7,495 nt of DNA from Gammaproteobacteria bacterium (GCA_013041975.1 JABDQZ010000242.1:1-7495), one strand, 5' to 3'. Positions 1 to 6,381 are shown, counted from the first letter of the stretch. The notes: generated from the sequence alone by a model not told the origin. Numbers and translations are program-made.

Positions 1-617
1 CGCGTACCTTGTCCAGGCAATGGAGCGGCTTCGCTTCTAACTTGTGATTGTTCTGCGTTGACCGCAGGAGGCGGCTCATTGTCATCTGAGCGCTGGCTAT
101 TGAGAGCTTGCTGGGCAGCATTGCTGGCTTTTTCATCGTCTTCGGTTGCTGATACAGGAATCTCTTCAGCCGGTTCAGCCTCAAAGCGGGCACGTTCAGC
201 GTTTTGCGATACCAGTTGCAAGCGGTCTTCCAGTTCATCCTGGGCTTGGTTGCGATTGCTAATAATATCTTCGAAGTCACGCGCAGCCTGCTCACGGGCA
301 GCGCTGATGCGCTTCTGCTCTTCCAGCAGGCGTTCCCAGGAAGTCGGGCCAGACAATTCATATAGTGGGGGAATATCGGGCTGGAACTTTTCAAGCACAG
401 GCCCCAAGGAAGCAAATCCCTGTTGGCCTTTGGGCGGAGGAGAAAAATCAGGTAATCCAGATTGCTCACGAAACTGCCGGGTGGCCAGACGCAGGGAGTT
501 GCCTCCCTGGGTGCTTTCGTCAGTTTCCTGCAGTGAGTAATTTGACGCAGTTAACCTGTTTCCTCCCAGAAAAGACTGAGGCAGCGCGTTATAGAGATTT
601 GCGCCAAGGTTAACCAT
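1..617 (-). CDS. Partial coiled-coil-rich protein of unknown function (N-terminal 205 residues; continues past the left edge)
   Basis: The reading frame stays open from an ATG at 617 down to base 1, so the C-terminus lies outside the window. The start is well supported: GGAGG (622-626 on the complement) sits 4 bases before the ATG. The protein begins MVNLGANLYNALPQSF and has neither a signal peptide nor a hydrophobic segment. Residues about 1-85 are rich in Gly, Ser, Pro and Gln. Residues about 94-150 are highly charged (Glu, Arg, Gln, Ala) and look like a coiled coil. Residues about 150-205 are an acidic, Ala/Gln/Pro-rich, probably disordered linker. I do not recognise the family. Disordered Gln-rich N-termini of this kind precede the catalytic part in SprA-type putative metalloproteases, and FliK-like proteins also have low-complexity N-termini. 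No diagnostic motif is present in the visible part, so both are guesses. A plus-strand open frame over the same bases (58-540) is its shadow. Confidence 0.75.
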   Translation of the reverse strand, partial: MVNLGANLYNALPQSFLGGNRLTASNYSLQETDESTQGGNSLRLATRQFREQSGLPDFSPPPKGQQGFASLGPVLEKFQPDIPPLYELSGPTSWERLLEEQKRISAAREQAARDFEDIISNRNQAQDELEDRLQLVSQNAERARFEAEPAEEIPVSATEDDEKASNAAQQALNSQRSDDNEPPPAVNAEQSQVRSEAAPLPGQGT

Positions 618-647
618 GTTTCCTCCGGTTGCTACTATCCTTTTTAA

Positions 648-662
648 AGTATATTCGAATAT
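648..662. promoter_or_regulatory. 12-bp palindrome overlapping a possible -10 element in the divergent region
   Basis: ATATTCGAATAT at 651-662 is a perfect 12-bp palindrome in the 163-bp region between the divergent genes starting at 617 and 781. It overlaps TATACT (653-648 read on the minus strand), a 5/6 match to a sigma-70 -10 element. That position would start a transcript about 24 bases before the minus-strand ATG. I see no good -35 at standard spacing, so the promoter may need an activator or may not exist. The palindrome could be an operator, but A+T-rich palindromes also occur by chance. Confidence 0.25.
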
Positions 663-780
663 TATGCTGATCGGCGCGAATTTATTGGCAAAATGTGATG
701 AAAATGCGGTATTTTGGTGATTTTAAGAAAGAACTTCCCACGATAAACGGGTCAAGTCATATAAACGAGGATTTTTACAG

Positions 781-1167
781 GTGTCAGAAAGTGAATTAAT
801 GGCGATTTTTCTTAATGGCGTTGCCCAGATTGAATTTGATCGCAGTAAAAAATTGAGTGATTTTCAAATTGATTACCTGGACAACATGGATAAAAAGATG
901 GATCTGGGCATTACCATTGGAGAGCAGGATATAGAACAGCCGGACACGGCTGAACGCGTCAAATTTGTTGCCGCCAATCTTCTGCATGCCATTAAAGGTA
1001 ATGATGAAGCAGCCGCGGCAGCTTTCTGTACCTATATTGGTACTCGCATGCCAGAGATCAAGCAGGTCAGGATGACTGATATCGATGATGAAGTTTCCAT
1101 AGAACTGGTTTTTGATAAAGAATACAGACGCCCCATCTCCATTCCGGTAAATACGCTCAACAGCTAG
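781..1167 (+). CDS. Conserved-looking small acidic cytoplasmic protein, unknown function
   Basis: This 128-residue protein starts at GTG, with GAGG (767-770) 10 bases upstream. An internal ATG at 799 is a weaker alternative because it has no ribosome site. The protein is soluble and acidic, with no signal peptide or membrane segment. It starts MSESELMAIFLNGVAQIEFD and has a helical N-terminal half (DFQIDYLDNMDKKMDLG). The middle is Ala-rich (NDEAAAAAFC, about residues 80-88). The C-terminal third looks like beta strands (VSIELVFDKEYRRPISIPV). Its codon use and clean frame indicate a real gene, but I do not recognise a named family or catalytic motif. It ends 14 bases before the yqaA-like gene on the same strand, so the two are probably co-transcribed. 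I found no convincing promoter in front of it. Confidence 0.85.
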   Translation: MSESELMAIFLNGVAQIEFDRSKKLSDFQIDYLDNMDKKMDLGITIGEQDIEQPDTAERVKFVAANLLHAIKGNDEAAAAAFCTYIGTRMPEIKQVRMTDIDDEVSIELVFDKEYRRPISIPVNTLNS

Positions 1168-1181
1168 TTATTGACTACGGC

Positions 1182-1592
1182 TTGGACTGGACTCTTTTTA
1201 TAAGCGCATTTTTATCCGCTACCCTGTTACCGGGAAGCTCAGAAGCCTTGTTGTTATACAGGCTTTCAGAACAGGAAATGGTAGTTCCGTTGCTGATCAG
1301 TGCAACCAGTGGCAACATCCTTGGCAGTATCGTTACTTACTACATGGGCGTCTTTGGTAATACCCTGATGCATAAGCGCTGGCTGGGTATTGATGAAAAG
1401 GCGTTGCTAAAAGCAGAAAAGAATTACCAGCGATGGGGTATTTACAGTCTACTGCTGGCATGGCTTCCAGTGATTGGTGACCCGTTATGTTTAGTGGCCG
1501 GCTTGATGAGAGTGAACCTGATCGCCTTCATAATGCTGGCGGGAATCGGTAAACTGGCCAGATATTCTGTGCTGATCTACCTGGTTACATGA
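1182..1592 (+). CDS. yqaA: YqaA/DedA-type (VTT-domain) inner-membrane protein
   Basis: This 136-residue hydrophobic protein resembles the short YqaA branch of the DedA/VTT (SNARE-associated) superfamily. E. coli YqaA is of similar length, about 142 residues. Visible family features are FLSATLLPGSSE at residues 10-21 (the re-entrant-loop region with its acidic residue), GNILGSIVTYYMG at about 44-56, and LLAWLPVIGDPLCLVAG at 91-107 with the second re-entrant motif. Three to four membrane segments are expected. DedA relatives are linked to membrane homeostasis and undecaprenyl-phosphate or other lipid transport. The role of YqaA itself is not established. The start is uncertain. The frame contains no suitable ATG, so TTG at 1182 is used here, and ATT at 1170 would add four residues. 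No Shine-Dalgarno is visible. The gene begins 14 bases after the stop of the upstream gene, so translational coupling is likely. Confidence 0.85.
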   Translation: MDWTLFISAFLSATLLPGSSEALLLYRLSEQEMVVPLLISATSGNILGSIVTYYMGVFGNTLMHKRWLGIDEKALLKAEKNYQRWGIYSLLLAWLPVIGDPLCLVAGLMRVNLIAFIMLAGIGKLARYSVLIYLVT

Positions 1593-1630
1593 TGAAGCAT
1601 CATTGGCTGTGATTATCTTCAATGTAAAAG

Positions 1631-1657
1631 TCAATTATTTTATTTGACTGCCGATAG
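1631..1657 (+). promoter_or_regulatory. FliA (sigma-28)-type promoter for the GGDEF-EAL gene
   Basis: TCAATTAT (1631-1638), an 11-base spacer, then GCCGATAG (1650-1657). The FliA consensus is TAAA (or TCAA in pseudomonads), 15 bases, then GCCGATAA, so spacing is exact and the -10 matches 7 of 8. Transcription would begin near 1664, giving an untranslated leader of about 54 bases before the ATG at 1718. AGTCAA (1629-1634) and TTGACT (1644-1649) form a 6-bp inverted repeat overlapping the -35 and spacer, which could be an operator. FliA control of c-di-GMP enzymes has precedent in E. coli pdeH. Confidence 0.6.
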
Positions 1658-1703
1658 AAAGATTAACTTACTACCTATCCGGAAAGAATTGTTTCGCTCA
1701 ATC

Positions 1704-1709
1704 TATAAT
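1704..1709 (+). promoter_or_regulatory. Perfect TATAAT 8 bases before the GGDEF-EAL start codon
   Basis: TATAAT at 1704-1709 matches the sigma-70 -10 consensus exactly. Transcription from it would start at about 1716, essentially at the ATG (1718), giving a leaderless or near-leaderless mRNA. No good -35 lies 16-18 bases upstream, where the sequence is GGAAAG-like. It may therefore be only an A+T-rich segment where a ribosome site would normally be. Confidence 0.2.
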
Positions 1710-1717
1710 TAAAATCC

Positions 1718-4240
1718 ATGAGTAAAGACAATATTGTATTTCCGCGTTTATTTAATCTCAGCCTGCAGTCGCAATACATTATTTTAGCGAGTGTACTGGG
1801 TATCATTATCACACTGTCGATTTATTTCAGTTACAGTGTAATGACACGACACTATCATTCCCTGGTTGAAAATACCCGCAACACCTCTGAAATTCGGAAT
1901 AATATTCTAAAAGTCAGAAACCATATCAACGTTCTGGCCAATGGTATTGACCTGGTCACACTTCAACCGGAATACAAAGATCAGGTGTTACTGGTTTTTC
2001 AGGCCAGCTTTACGGAAATCAACCAGATACTGGATGCTGTTATCGAAAAAGAGTTACTCGGAGGAGCAGAGTTTATTTCGGCACTGAGTCAATTGTCAGC
2101 TAATCTTGATCAATTGAGAGAGTCTGCGCAACGCTTGTTTGAAGTTCGTACTAATGTCAATCAGCAATATCCTGGAATGGAGGTTTCCAGTAGAGTGTTG
2201 CGCCCGGCACAAAAAGACATGATGACTGCGCTTAACCTCGCCTTACAGGAAAATGATGAAGATGCCTTACAATCTAAAAGTCCTGCCTATCGTGCACATT
2301 TAGTTCATCTCAAACAATTATGGACCAGCACTATCTCTGCGTATCGGTTGTACCTTGCCAATCGGATGGGGTCTTTTGATGAAGAGGAGTTGTACGACCA
2401 GGAAGTCCATGTCGATGAATATCTCTTGGAAATGAAAAACCAGGTAGCCGCTTTATTGCAATATGAAGCGTTATTTGGGTTTGAAAGTGAGGAACTGCTG
2501 CTTAAGCTGCCAGAAGTGTTGACGGTGTGGAGAGACGGCTTTGCGCAAGTTAAGCAGATTCATCATTCTGAAGCCTGGCGCAAAGATTCAGAGATAATGC
2601 GTGAAGAAATCCTTCCGAGTATGGAAGCGATCTCAGCTAATTTACTGGTTATCGGACGCCACCTTCAGCAAAGTAATTCCCAACTGGTCGCAGACTTCAG
2701 TGGGGCCGGGAATTTACAAACCAGACAACTGATCATTATTGCAATCGTATTTATTGCTTATAGTTTTATTATCTATTTTTTTCTCAAAGCATTGGTGTTC
2801 AAACCACTGGGCATACTGATGGGGACTTTGAGTGCAGATCCTGATATTGACCCTGACAAGCTCAGAGGCATCAGCAAGGCAAAAGAAATAAAAAACCTGG
2901 TCGACTCTTTCCTGGTGATGCATGGAGATGTTATCAGAAGACAGGAAGAACTGACTTATCATGCACTTCATGATTCATTGACGTCATTGCCCAACCGTAA
3001 ATTATTAATGGAACGCTTGTTTCATGATATAGAAATTGCGGATCGAAATTCCTCTTCTTTATCTTTTCTGATGCTGGATTTAAATGGTTTTAAATATGTG
3101 AATGACACTTTGGGTCATCATGTAGGTGACCAGTTGTTGATCAAGGTTGGTAAACGACTTAAGGAAACACTAAGAAAAGTGGATACCATTGCCCGACTGG
3201 GAGGGGATGAGTTTTCCATTATTCTGCCTGAAACCGGGCGTGAACATGCCCGGGTCGTGGCAGAAAAAATAAACAAGATGCTGGAGCAGCCATTTAAAGT
3301 GGGCGAGCATGCGTTGCACGTAGGTACCAGTATAGGTATTACGCTTTATCCTGATGATGGAGATAATGCGCATGTATTGTTGAAGCGTGCCGATGTCGCC
3401 ATGTATAAATCCAAGCAGGAAAGAAAAGATTTTCATTTCTATGAACAGCAAGATGATGAACATTCAATCCAGCAATTGTCGCTGACAAACGATCTGAAAG
3501 CCGCTATCGAAAACAACAGCATAGAACTTCATTACCAGCCCCAGCTGGATGTGCTAACGGGTGAATTGAGCGGTATGGAAGCTCTTTTGCGCTGGAAACA
3601 CCCGGAATTAGGTTACCTGCCACCGGAGCAGATTATTGAAATTGCGGAAAATGCCGCCCTTATTGATGACCTGGCATTGTGCGTGTTTGTCAATGCATTA
3701 CGTGACCGCAGTCAACTCGATGATAAATATGCAGAAGTGTCGCTGGCGATCAATCTTTCGGTACATAATCTGCGCAATGATTCATTCTTTGACAAGCTCA
3801 AGGCGGAAATCGAAAAATATGTGCCTGATACGCAGAATATCATCTTCGAAGTGACTGAAAGCTCGATGATGGCTGATCCGGAAAAGTCCATCGAAATGCT
3901 GAATGAACTGACCTCGCTGGGTGTGAAAATATCAGTAGACGATTTTGGTACCGGCTTTTCCTCGCTTGCTTATCTAAAGCGCCTGCCTGTCAGTGAGCTG
4001 AAAATTGATCGTTCTTTTGTCAGAGATATGGTGGAAGATGTCAATGATGCTGTGATTGTACAATCAACCATTGATCTCGGTCATAACCTCGGGCTGGATG
4101 TGGTTGCAGAGGGAGTGGAAGACCAGGCTAGCCTCGAAAAGCTAAAAGCGATGAACTGTGATATTTGTCAGGGCTATTATTTTTCCCGTCCCCTGGGGTT
4201 TGATGATCTGTGTCAGTGGCTGGACCGTCAGAAAACCTGA
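1718..4240 (+). CDS. Membrane-bound GGDEF-EAL c-di-GMP turnover protein with periplasmic sensor
   Basis: This 840-residue inner-membrane protein carries both a diguanylate cyclase and a c-di-GMP phosphodiesterase domain. The first membrane span is at about 20-42. It is followed by a largely helical periplasmic region of about 295 residues whose ligand is unknown. The second span is at about 338-361, then a short HAMP-like linker. The GGDEF domain runs from about 415 to 575 (HDSLTSLPNR at 418). It has an intact GGDEF at 495-499 and an RxxD product-inhibition site at R486-D489. The EAL domain runs from about 593 to 832 and keeps EAL 621-623, N679, E711 and E714 (EVTE), D741-D742 (DDFGTG), K762, E798/E801 (EGVE) and Q818. 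Both halves therefore look catalytically competent, and the net activity cannot be read from sequence. An in-frame stop at 1706 limits upstream starts, and there is no Shine-Dalgarno before the ATG. The gene appears monocistronic behind a FliA-like promoter, suggesting a role in motility control. Confidence 0.97.
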   Translation: MSKDNIVFPRLFNLSLQSQYIILASVLGIIITLSIYFSYSVMTRHYHSLVENTRNTSEIRNNILKVRNHINVLANGIDLVTLQPEYKDQVLLVFQASFTEINQILDAVIEKELLGGAEFISALSQLSANLDQLRESAQRLFEVRTNVNQQYPGMEVSSRVLRPAQKDMMTALNLALQENDEDALQSKSPAYRAHLVHLKQLWTSTISAYRLYLANRMGSFDEEELYDQEVHVDEYLLEMKNQVAALLQYEALFGFESEELLLKLPEVLTVWRDGFAQVKQIHHSEAWRKDSEIMREEILPSMEAISANLLVIGRHLQQSNSQLVADFSGAGNLQTRQLIIIAIVFIAYSFIIYFFLKALVFKPLGILMGTLSADPDIDPDKLRGISKAKEIKNLVDSFLVMHGDVIRRQEELTYHALHDSLTSLPNRKLLMERLFHDIEIADRNSSSLSFLMLDLNGFKYVNDTLGHHVGDQLLIKVGKRLKETLRKVDTIARLGGDEFSIILPETGREHARVVAEKINKMLEQPFKVGEHALHVGTSIGITLYPDDGDNAHVLLKRADVAMYKSKQERKDFHFYEQQDDEHSIQQLSLTNDLKAAIENNSIELHYQPQLDVLTGELSGMEALLRWKHPELGYLPPEQIIEIAENAALIDDLALCVFVNALRDRSQLDDKYAEVSLAINLSVHNLRNDSFFDKLKAEIEKYVPDTQNIIFEVTESSMMADPEKSIEMLNELTSLGVKISVDDFGTGFSSLAYLKRLPVSELKIDRSFVRDMVEDVNDAVIVQSTIDLGHNLGLDVVAEGVEDQASLEKLKAMNCDICQGYYFSRPLGFDDLCQWLDRQKT

Positions 4241-4247
4241 GGTCAGG

Positions 4248-4580
4248 TCATACATACATTTCCTGGCCTTCAGAGAGACGTAGCCATCCCTTGATGATGC
4301 GATAGAGAATCCAGATCGCATTCACCAGCAGGATGCCATAGCCAATCACCAGCAGGGCTGTAGCAAAGCCGATAATTCCCCAAAGCAGACTGAACCAGAA
4401 GGTTCGCATCTGCCAGCGAAAATGGGATTCATAGAGGGTTCCCGTGGTTTCATTCTTTTTTATGTAATTCAGGACAATGGCTGCCAGGTAGGTAATTCCA
4501 ACCAGAAAAGAAGCGGCTTGTAGAATATAGACAAGCGTTGTCATGGTTTTCAGCGAATCGTTGCTGGATTGGTCATTCAT
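4248..4580 (-). CDS. Small Tic20/DUF4870-like membrane protein (COG3671 type)
   Basis: This 110-residue protein has three to four hydrophobic helices: about 14-38, about 60-80 and about 82-98. A conserved-looking cytoplasmic or loop motif, ESHFRWQMRTFWF, lies at residues 51-63. That motif and the tail IWILYRIIKGWLRL resemble the predicted membrane proteins grouped as COG3671/DUF4870 (Tic20-like fold), which have no established function. The start ATG at 4580 has only a poor ribosome site upstream. It converges on the GGDEF-EAL gene with 7 bases between stops and no visible terminator. It diverges from ubiA. Confidence 0.8.
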   Translation of the reverse strand: MNDQSSNDSLKTMTTLVYILQAASFLVGITYLAAIVLNYIKKNETTGTLYESHFRWQMRTFWFSLLWGIIGFATALLVIGYGILLVNAIWILYRIIKGWLRLSEGQEMYV

Positions 4581-4596
4581 GATGAAAATCTGCAGG

Positions 4597-4624
4597 TTGG
4601 TTATATCTCTACAGTCATTATAGT
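4597..4624 (+). promoter_or_regulatory. Sigma-70-type promoter for ubiA
   Basis: TTGGTT (4597-4602, 4/6 match), a 16-base spacer, then TATAGT (4619-4624, 5/6 match). Transcription would start near 4631, about 33 bases before the ubiA ATG. The element overlaps the divergent promoter for the gene starting at 4580, so RNA polymerase probably cannot occupy both at once. Confidence 0.45.
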
Positions 4625-4646
4625 ATGCTAGCGTCAGTAGTCTAAA
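4617..4646 (-). promoter_or_regulatory. Sigma-70-type promoter for the DUF4870-like gene
   Basis: Read on the minus strand, TTTAGA (4646-4641, 4/6 match to the -35) is followed by 18 bases and a perfect TATAAT (4622-4617). Transcription would start near 4610, leaving about 30 bases before the ATG at 4580. Its -10 overlaps the -10 of the opposite-strand ubiA promoter. Confidence 0.5.
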
Positions 4647-4663
4647 GGTCGTTTCAGTTTTTT

Positions 4664-5539
4664 ATGCATCAGAAAGTCCAGCTTTCGCGTTTGTCTTTGT
4701 ATCTGCAATTAATGCGTTTTGATCGTCCGATCGGAACCCTGCTGTTGCTTTGGCCGACATTGTGGGGCTTGTGGATTGCGGCTGAAGGCTTTCCCGATCC
4801 ACTATTGCTGGTCATTTTTTCACTGGGCGTTTTTCTCATGCGTTCAGCAGGTTGTGTTATCAATGATTATGCTGATCGACACATCGATGTACATGTTGAA
4901 AGAACCAGTGAGCGTCCCTTGGCCAGTGGTAAAGTCAGTGAAAAAGAAGCACTCGGCCTGTTTTTTGTTCTGATAGCAATAGCATTTTTTCTTGTGCTGT
5001 TTCTCAATCGCTTTACGATTCTATTGTCTGCCGTCGGCGTTTTTCTGGCAGCGAGTTATCCGTTTATGAAGCGGTTTACTCATTTACCACAGGCTTATCT
5101 GGGGATGGCTTTTGGCTGGGCAATTCCCATGGCGTTTGCAGCTCAAACAGGCGAACTGGATCCCAGGCTGTGGTGGATATTCCTTGCCACGGTTCTTTGG
5201 GCTATTTCCTACGATACGATGTATGCAATGGTGGATCGAGAGGATGATCTGAAAATTGGTGTTAAATCAACAGCAATCCTGTTCGGCAAGCATGATCGCC
5301 TGATTATCGGTATTATCCAGGTTGCCATGCTGGCTGTTCTGGTTAAGGTTGGCGTTCTGTTTACAATGGGGATTCTGTATTTTGCAGGAATTACCGCTGC
5401 TGCCGGGCTTTCAGTTTACCATCAATACCTGATTCGAGAACGTGATCGAGGGCAGTGTTTCAAGGCGTTTCTGAACAACAACTGGCTTGGAGTAGCTGTG
5501 TTTGCCGGTATAGTTGCGGACTATATGATCAGAGCCTGA
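4664..5539 (+). CDS. ubiA: 4-hydroxybenzoate polyprenyltransferase
   Basis: This 291-residue integral membrane enzyme joins 4-hydroxybenzoate to an all-trans polyprenyl diphosphate, the membrane-committing step of ubiquinone biosynthesis. The length is normal for the family. The first aspartate-rich motif is NDYADRHID at residues 67-75. The second is DREDD at 191-195, followed by KIGVKST. Both coordinate Mg-diphosphate. The family signatures RPIGTLLLLWPTLWGL (21-36) and SYPFMKRFTHLPQ (131-143) are also present. About eight to nine membrane helices are expected. In E. coli ubiC precedes ubiA, but here no chorismate lyase gene adjoins. The neighbour upstream is a divergent DUF4870-like gene, so ubiC must lie elsewhere or its step be done otherwise. 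The ATG has only a distant AAAGG (4644-4648), which is a weak ribosome site. The hemerythrin gene starts 51 bases downstream and could be read through. Confidence 0.97.
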   Translation: MHQKVQLSRLSLYLQLMRFDRPIGTLLLLWPTLWGLWIAAEGFPDPLLLVIFSLGVFLMRSAGCVINDYADRHIDVHVERTSERPLASGKVSEKEALGLFFVLIAIAFFLVLFLNRFTILLSAVGVFLAASYPFMKRFTHLPQAYLGMAFGWAIPMAFAAQTGELDPRLWWIFLATVLWAISYDTMYAMVDREDDLKIGVKSTAILFGKHDRLIIGIIQVAMLAVLVKVGVLFTMGILYFAGITAAAGLSVYHQYLIRERDRGQCFKAFLNNNWLGVAVFAGIVADYMIRA

Positions 5540-5555
5540 TCTTTAATCCCTGAAC

Positions 5556-5561
5556 TATACT
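5556..5561 (+). promoter_or_regulatory. Possible -10 element for the hemerythrin gene
   Basis: TATACT at 5556-5561 is a 5/6 match to the sigma-70 -10. It would place a start near 5568, about 23 bases before the ATG at 5591 and just upstream of the GAGGA ribosome site. No good -35 is seen, so either an activator is needed or the gene is transcribed with ubiA. TCAAT/ATTGA (5561-5565 and 5572-5576) is an inverted repeat just downstream. Confidence 0.25.
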
Positions 5562-5590
5562 CAATGTATGTATTGACTGAGGATAGATTT

Positions 5591-5992
5591 ATGAAAGATA
5601 TCATCTGGGATGACACTCTCAGTGTTGAAATTGAAGAGATCGATGATGATCATCGCCGTCTGACAGATTTGTTTAATTTGCTCAACCATTCAGTTGAAGC
5701 CGGTGACAGCAGAGAATATATTGATGCCCTGCTTGAAGAGTTAATCAGTTGTACTGTCTGGCATTTCAGGCATGAAGAAAGGTTGATGCTGAAGTATCAA
5801 TACGACGGTTTCGAGGATCATAAAAACGAGCACAATGAACTGATTGATGCAGTACAGGCATTACAGCAAAAGTTTTTATCAGAAAAGCTTGTGCCTACTG
5901 AACAGGATCTCGAATTTCTCGAACTCTGGTTAACAAGACATATACTGTCAACTGACATGCAACTTGGACGTTACCTGATGAATGTCATCTAG
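5591..5992 (+). CDS. Bacteriohemerythrin (diiron O2-binding protein)
   Basis: This 133-residue soluble four-helix-bundle protein binds O2 reversibly at a non-haem diiron centre. All seven canonical ligands are visible: H21, H58 and E62 (HFRHE), H77 and H81 (HKNEH), H117 and D122 (HILSTD). The spacing is that of Methylococcus-type bacteriohemerythrin, so it should bind iron and oxygen. I chose the ATG at 5591 because GAGGA (5579-5583) lies 7 bases before it and the protein then starts MKDIIWDD, as is typical. The in-frame ATG at 5564 would add nine residues without a ribosome site. Family members are proposed to store or deliver O2 to membrane oxidases or oxygenases, or to sense O2 for taxis. 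Which applies here is not shown. It follows ubiA by 51 bases and converges on the small gene ending at 6006. Confidence 0.95.
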   Translation: MKDIIWDDTLSVEIEEIDDDHRRLTDLFNLLNHSVEAGDSREYIDALLEELISCTVWHFRHEERLMLKYQYDGFEDHKNEHNELIDAVQALQQKFLSEKLVPTEQDLEFLELWLTRHILSTDMQLGRYLMNVI

Positions 5993-6005
5993 GGCTCATC
6001 TGGTT

Positions 6006-6242
6006 TTAACTTCTCAGCAGGGAACTGCCTTTTTCGATCAGGTCAAATGCCTTTGAAAGCAGCTGAGCGACACCTATCAGACCCAGAAAAACAGAAACGC
6101 TAATGACGGGTGATACCAGCAGAGCCTTTTCAACTGAATAGGCATAAAAATGTACCAGTAAAAATGCAATTCCTGCAGCATTTAGAGCAAGTATTTCTAT
6201 CAGTTCTCGGTCAAATATTTTCAAAAATGAGTTAATTTTCAT
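6006..6242 (-). CDS. Small two-helix membrane protein, unknown function
   Basis: This 78-residue protein starts MKINSFLKIFDRELIEI. It has two hydrophobic segments at about 15-35 and 42-62 and a short polar tail (DLIEKGSSLLRS). The start is a choice between adjacent ATGs at 6245 and 6242. GAGGA (6254-6250 on the complement) is 4 and 7 bases away respectively, so 6242 is preferred. A frame start at 6275 would add 11 residues but has no ribosome site and places the good GAGGA inside the gene. I do not recognise a family. Its stop lies 13 bases from that of the hemerythrin gene, with no terminator hairpin between them. Confidence 0.7.
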   Translation of the reverse strand: MKINSFLKIFDRELIEILALNAAGIAFLLVHFYAYSVEKALLVSPVISVSVFLGLIGVAQLLSKAFDLIEKGSSLLRS

Positions 6243-6349
6243 CATACTGTCCTCTTCGTTCAGTTTGGAAAGCATACTGGAGAAACAGCGAATAATCTGT
6301 GACCAGCTTCAAAATCAGTCATTGCCAGGTCTTTGAATTTAATCTTTTG

Positions 6350-6379
6350 TGACTGACTTCACTCGAGAAGTGTGAGTCA
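6350..6379 (+). repeat. Imperfect inverted repeat / RNA hairpin just before a 17-codon frame
   Basis: TGACT (6350-6354) pairs with AGTCA (6375-6379) and ACTTC (6356-6360) with GAAGT (6367-6371). The result is a 10-bp stem with a small internal loop and the six-base loop ACTCGA. No T-run follows, so it is not a typical terminator. It ends two bases before an ATG at 6382 and could be an operator or a structured leader. Confidence 0.35.
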
Positions 6380-6381
6380 TC

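Noticed and set aside
58..540. 160-codon plus-strand open frame rich in Ser, Arg and Cys
   Set aside because: Composition is unlike a protein, it has no ribosome site, and it is antisense to the minus-strand gene at 1-617, which has GGAGG and a sensible composition.
365..613. 82-codon plus-strand open frame
   Set aside because: It also lies antisense to the gene at 1-617 and has no ribosome site.
668..675. GCCGATCA on the minus strand before the gene starting at 617
   Set aside because: The correctly spaced -35 reads ATTTTGCC, which does not resemble the FliA -35.
739..746. CACGATAA before the gene at 781 as a FliA -10
   Set aside because: Only 6 of 8 match, and the correctly spaced -35 position reads ATTTTAAG.
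3170..3463. 97-codon minus-strand open frame within the GGDEF region
   Set aside because: It is antisense to the conserved GGDEF domain, with no ribosome site or family resemblance.
4368..4375. GCCGATAA, a perfect FliA -10 on the plus strand
   Set aside because: It is inside the minus-strand DUF4870-like gene and has CCAG, not TAAA/TCAA, at the required distance.
5564..5590. Upstream ATG for the hemerythrin gene
   Set aside because: It has no ribosome site and would bury the good GAGGA at 5579-5583. The start at 5591 gives the canonical ligand positions.
6243..6275. Longer N-terminus for the small minus-strand membrane protein
   Set aside because: The ATG at 6275 lacks a ribosome site, while GAGGA precedes 6245/6242 at good spacing.
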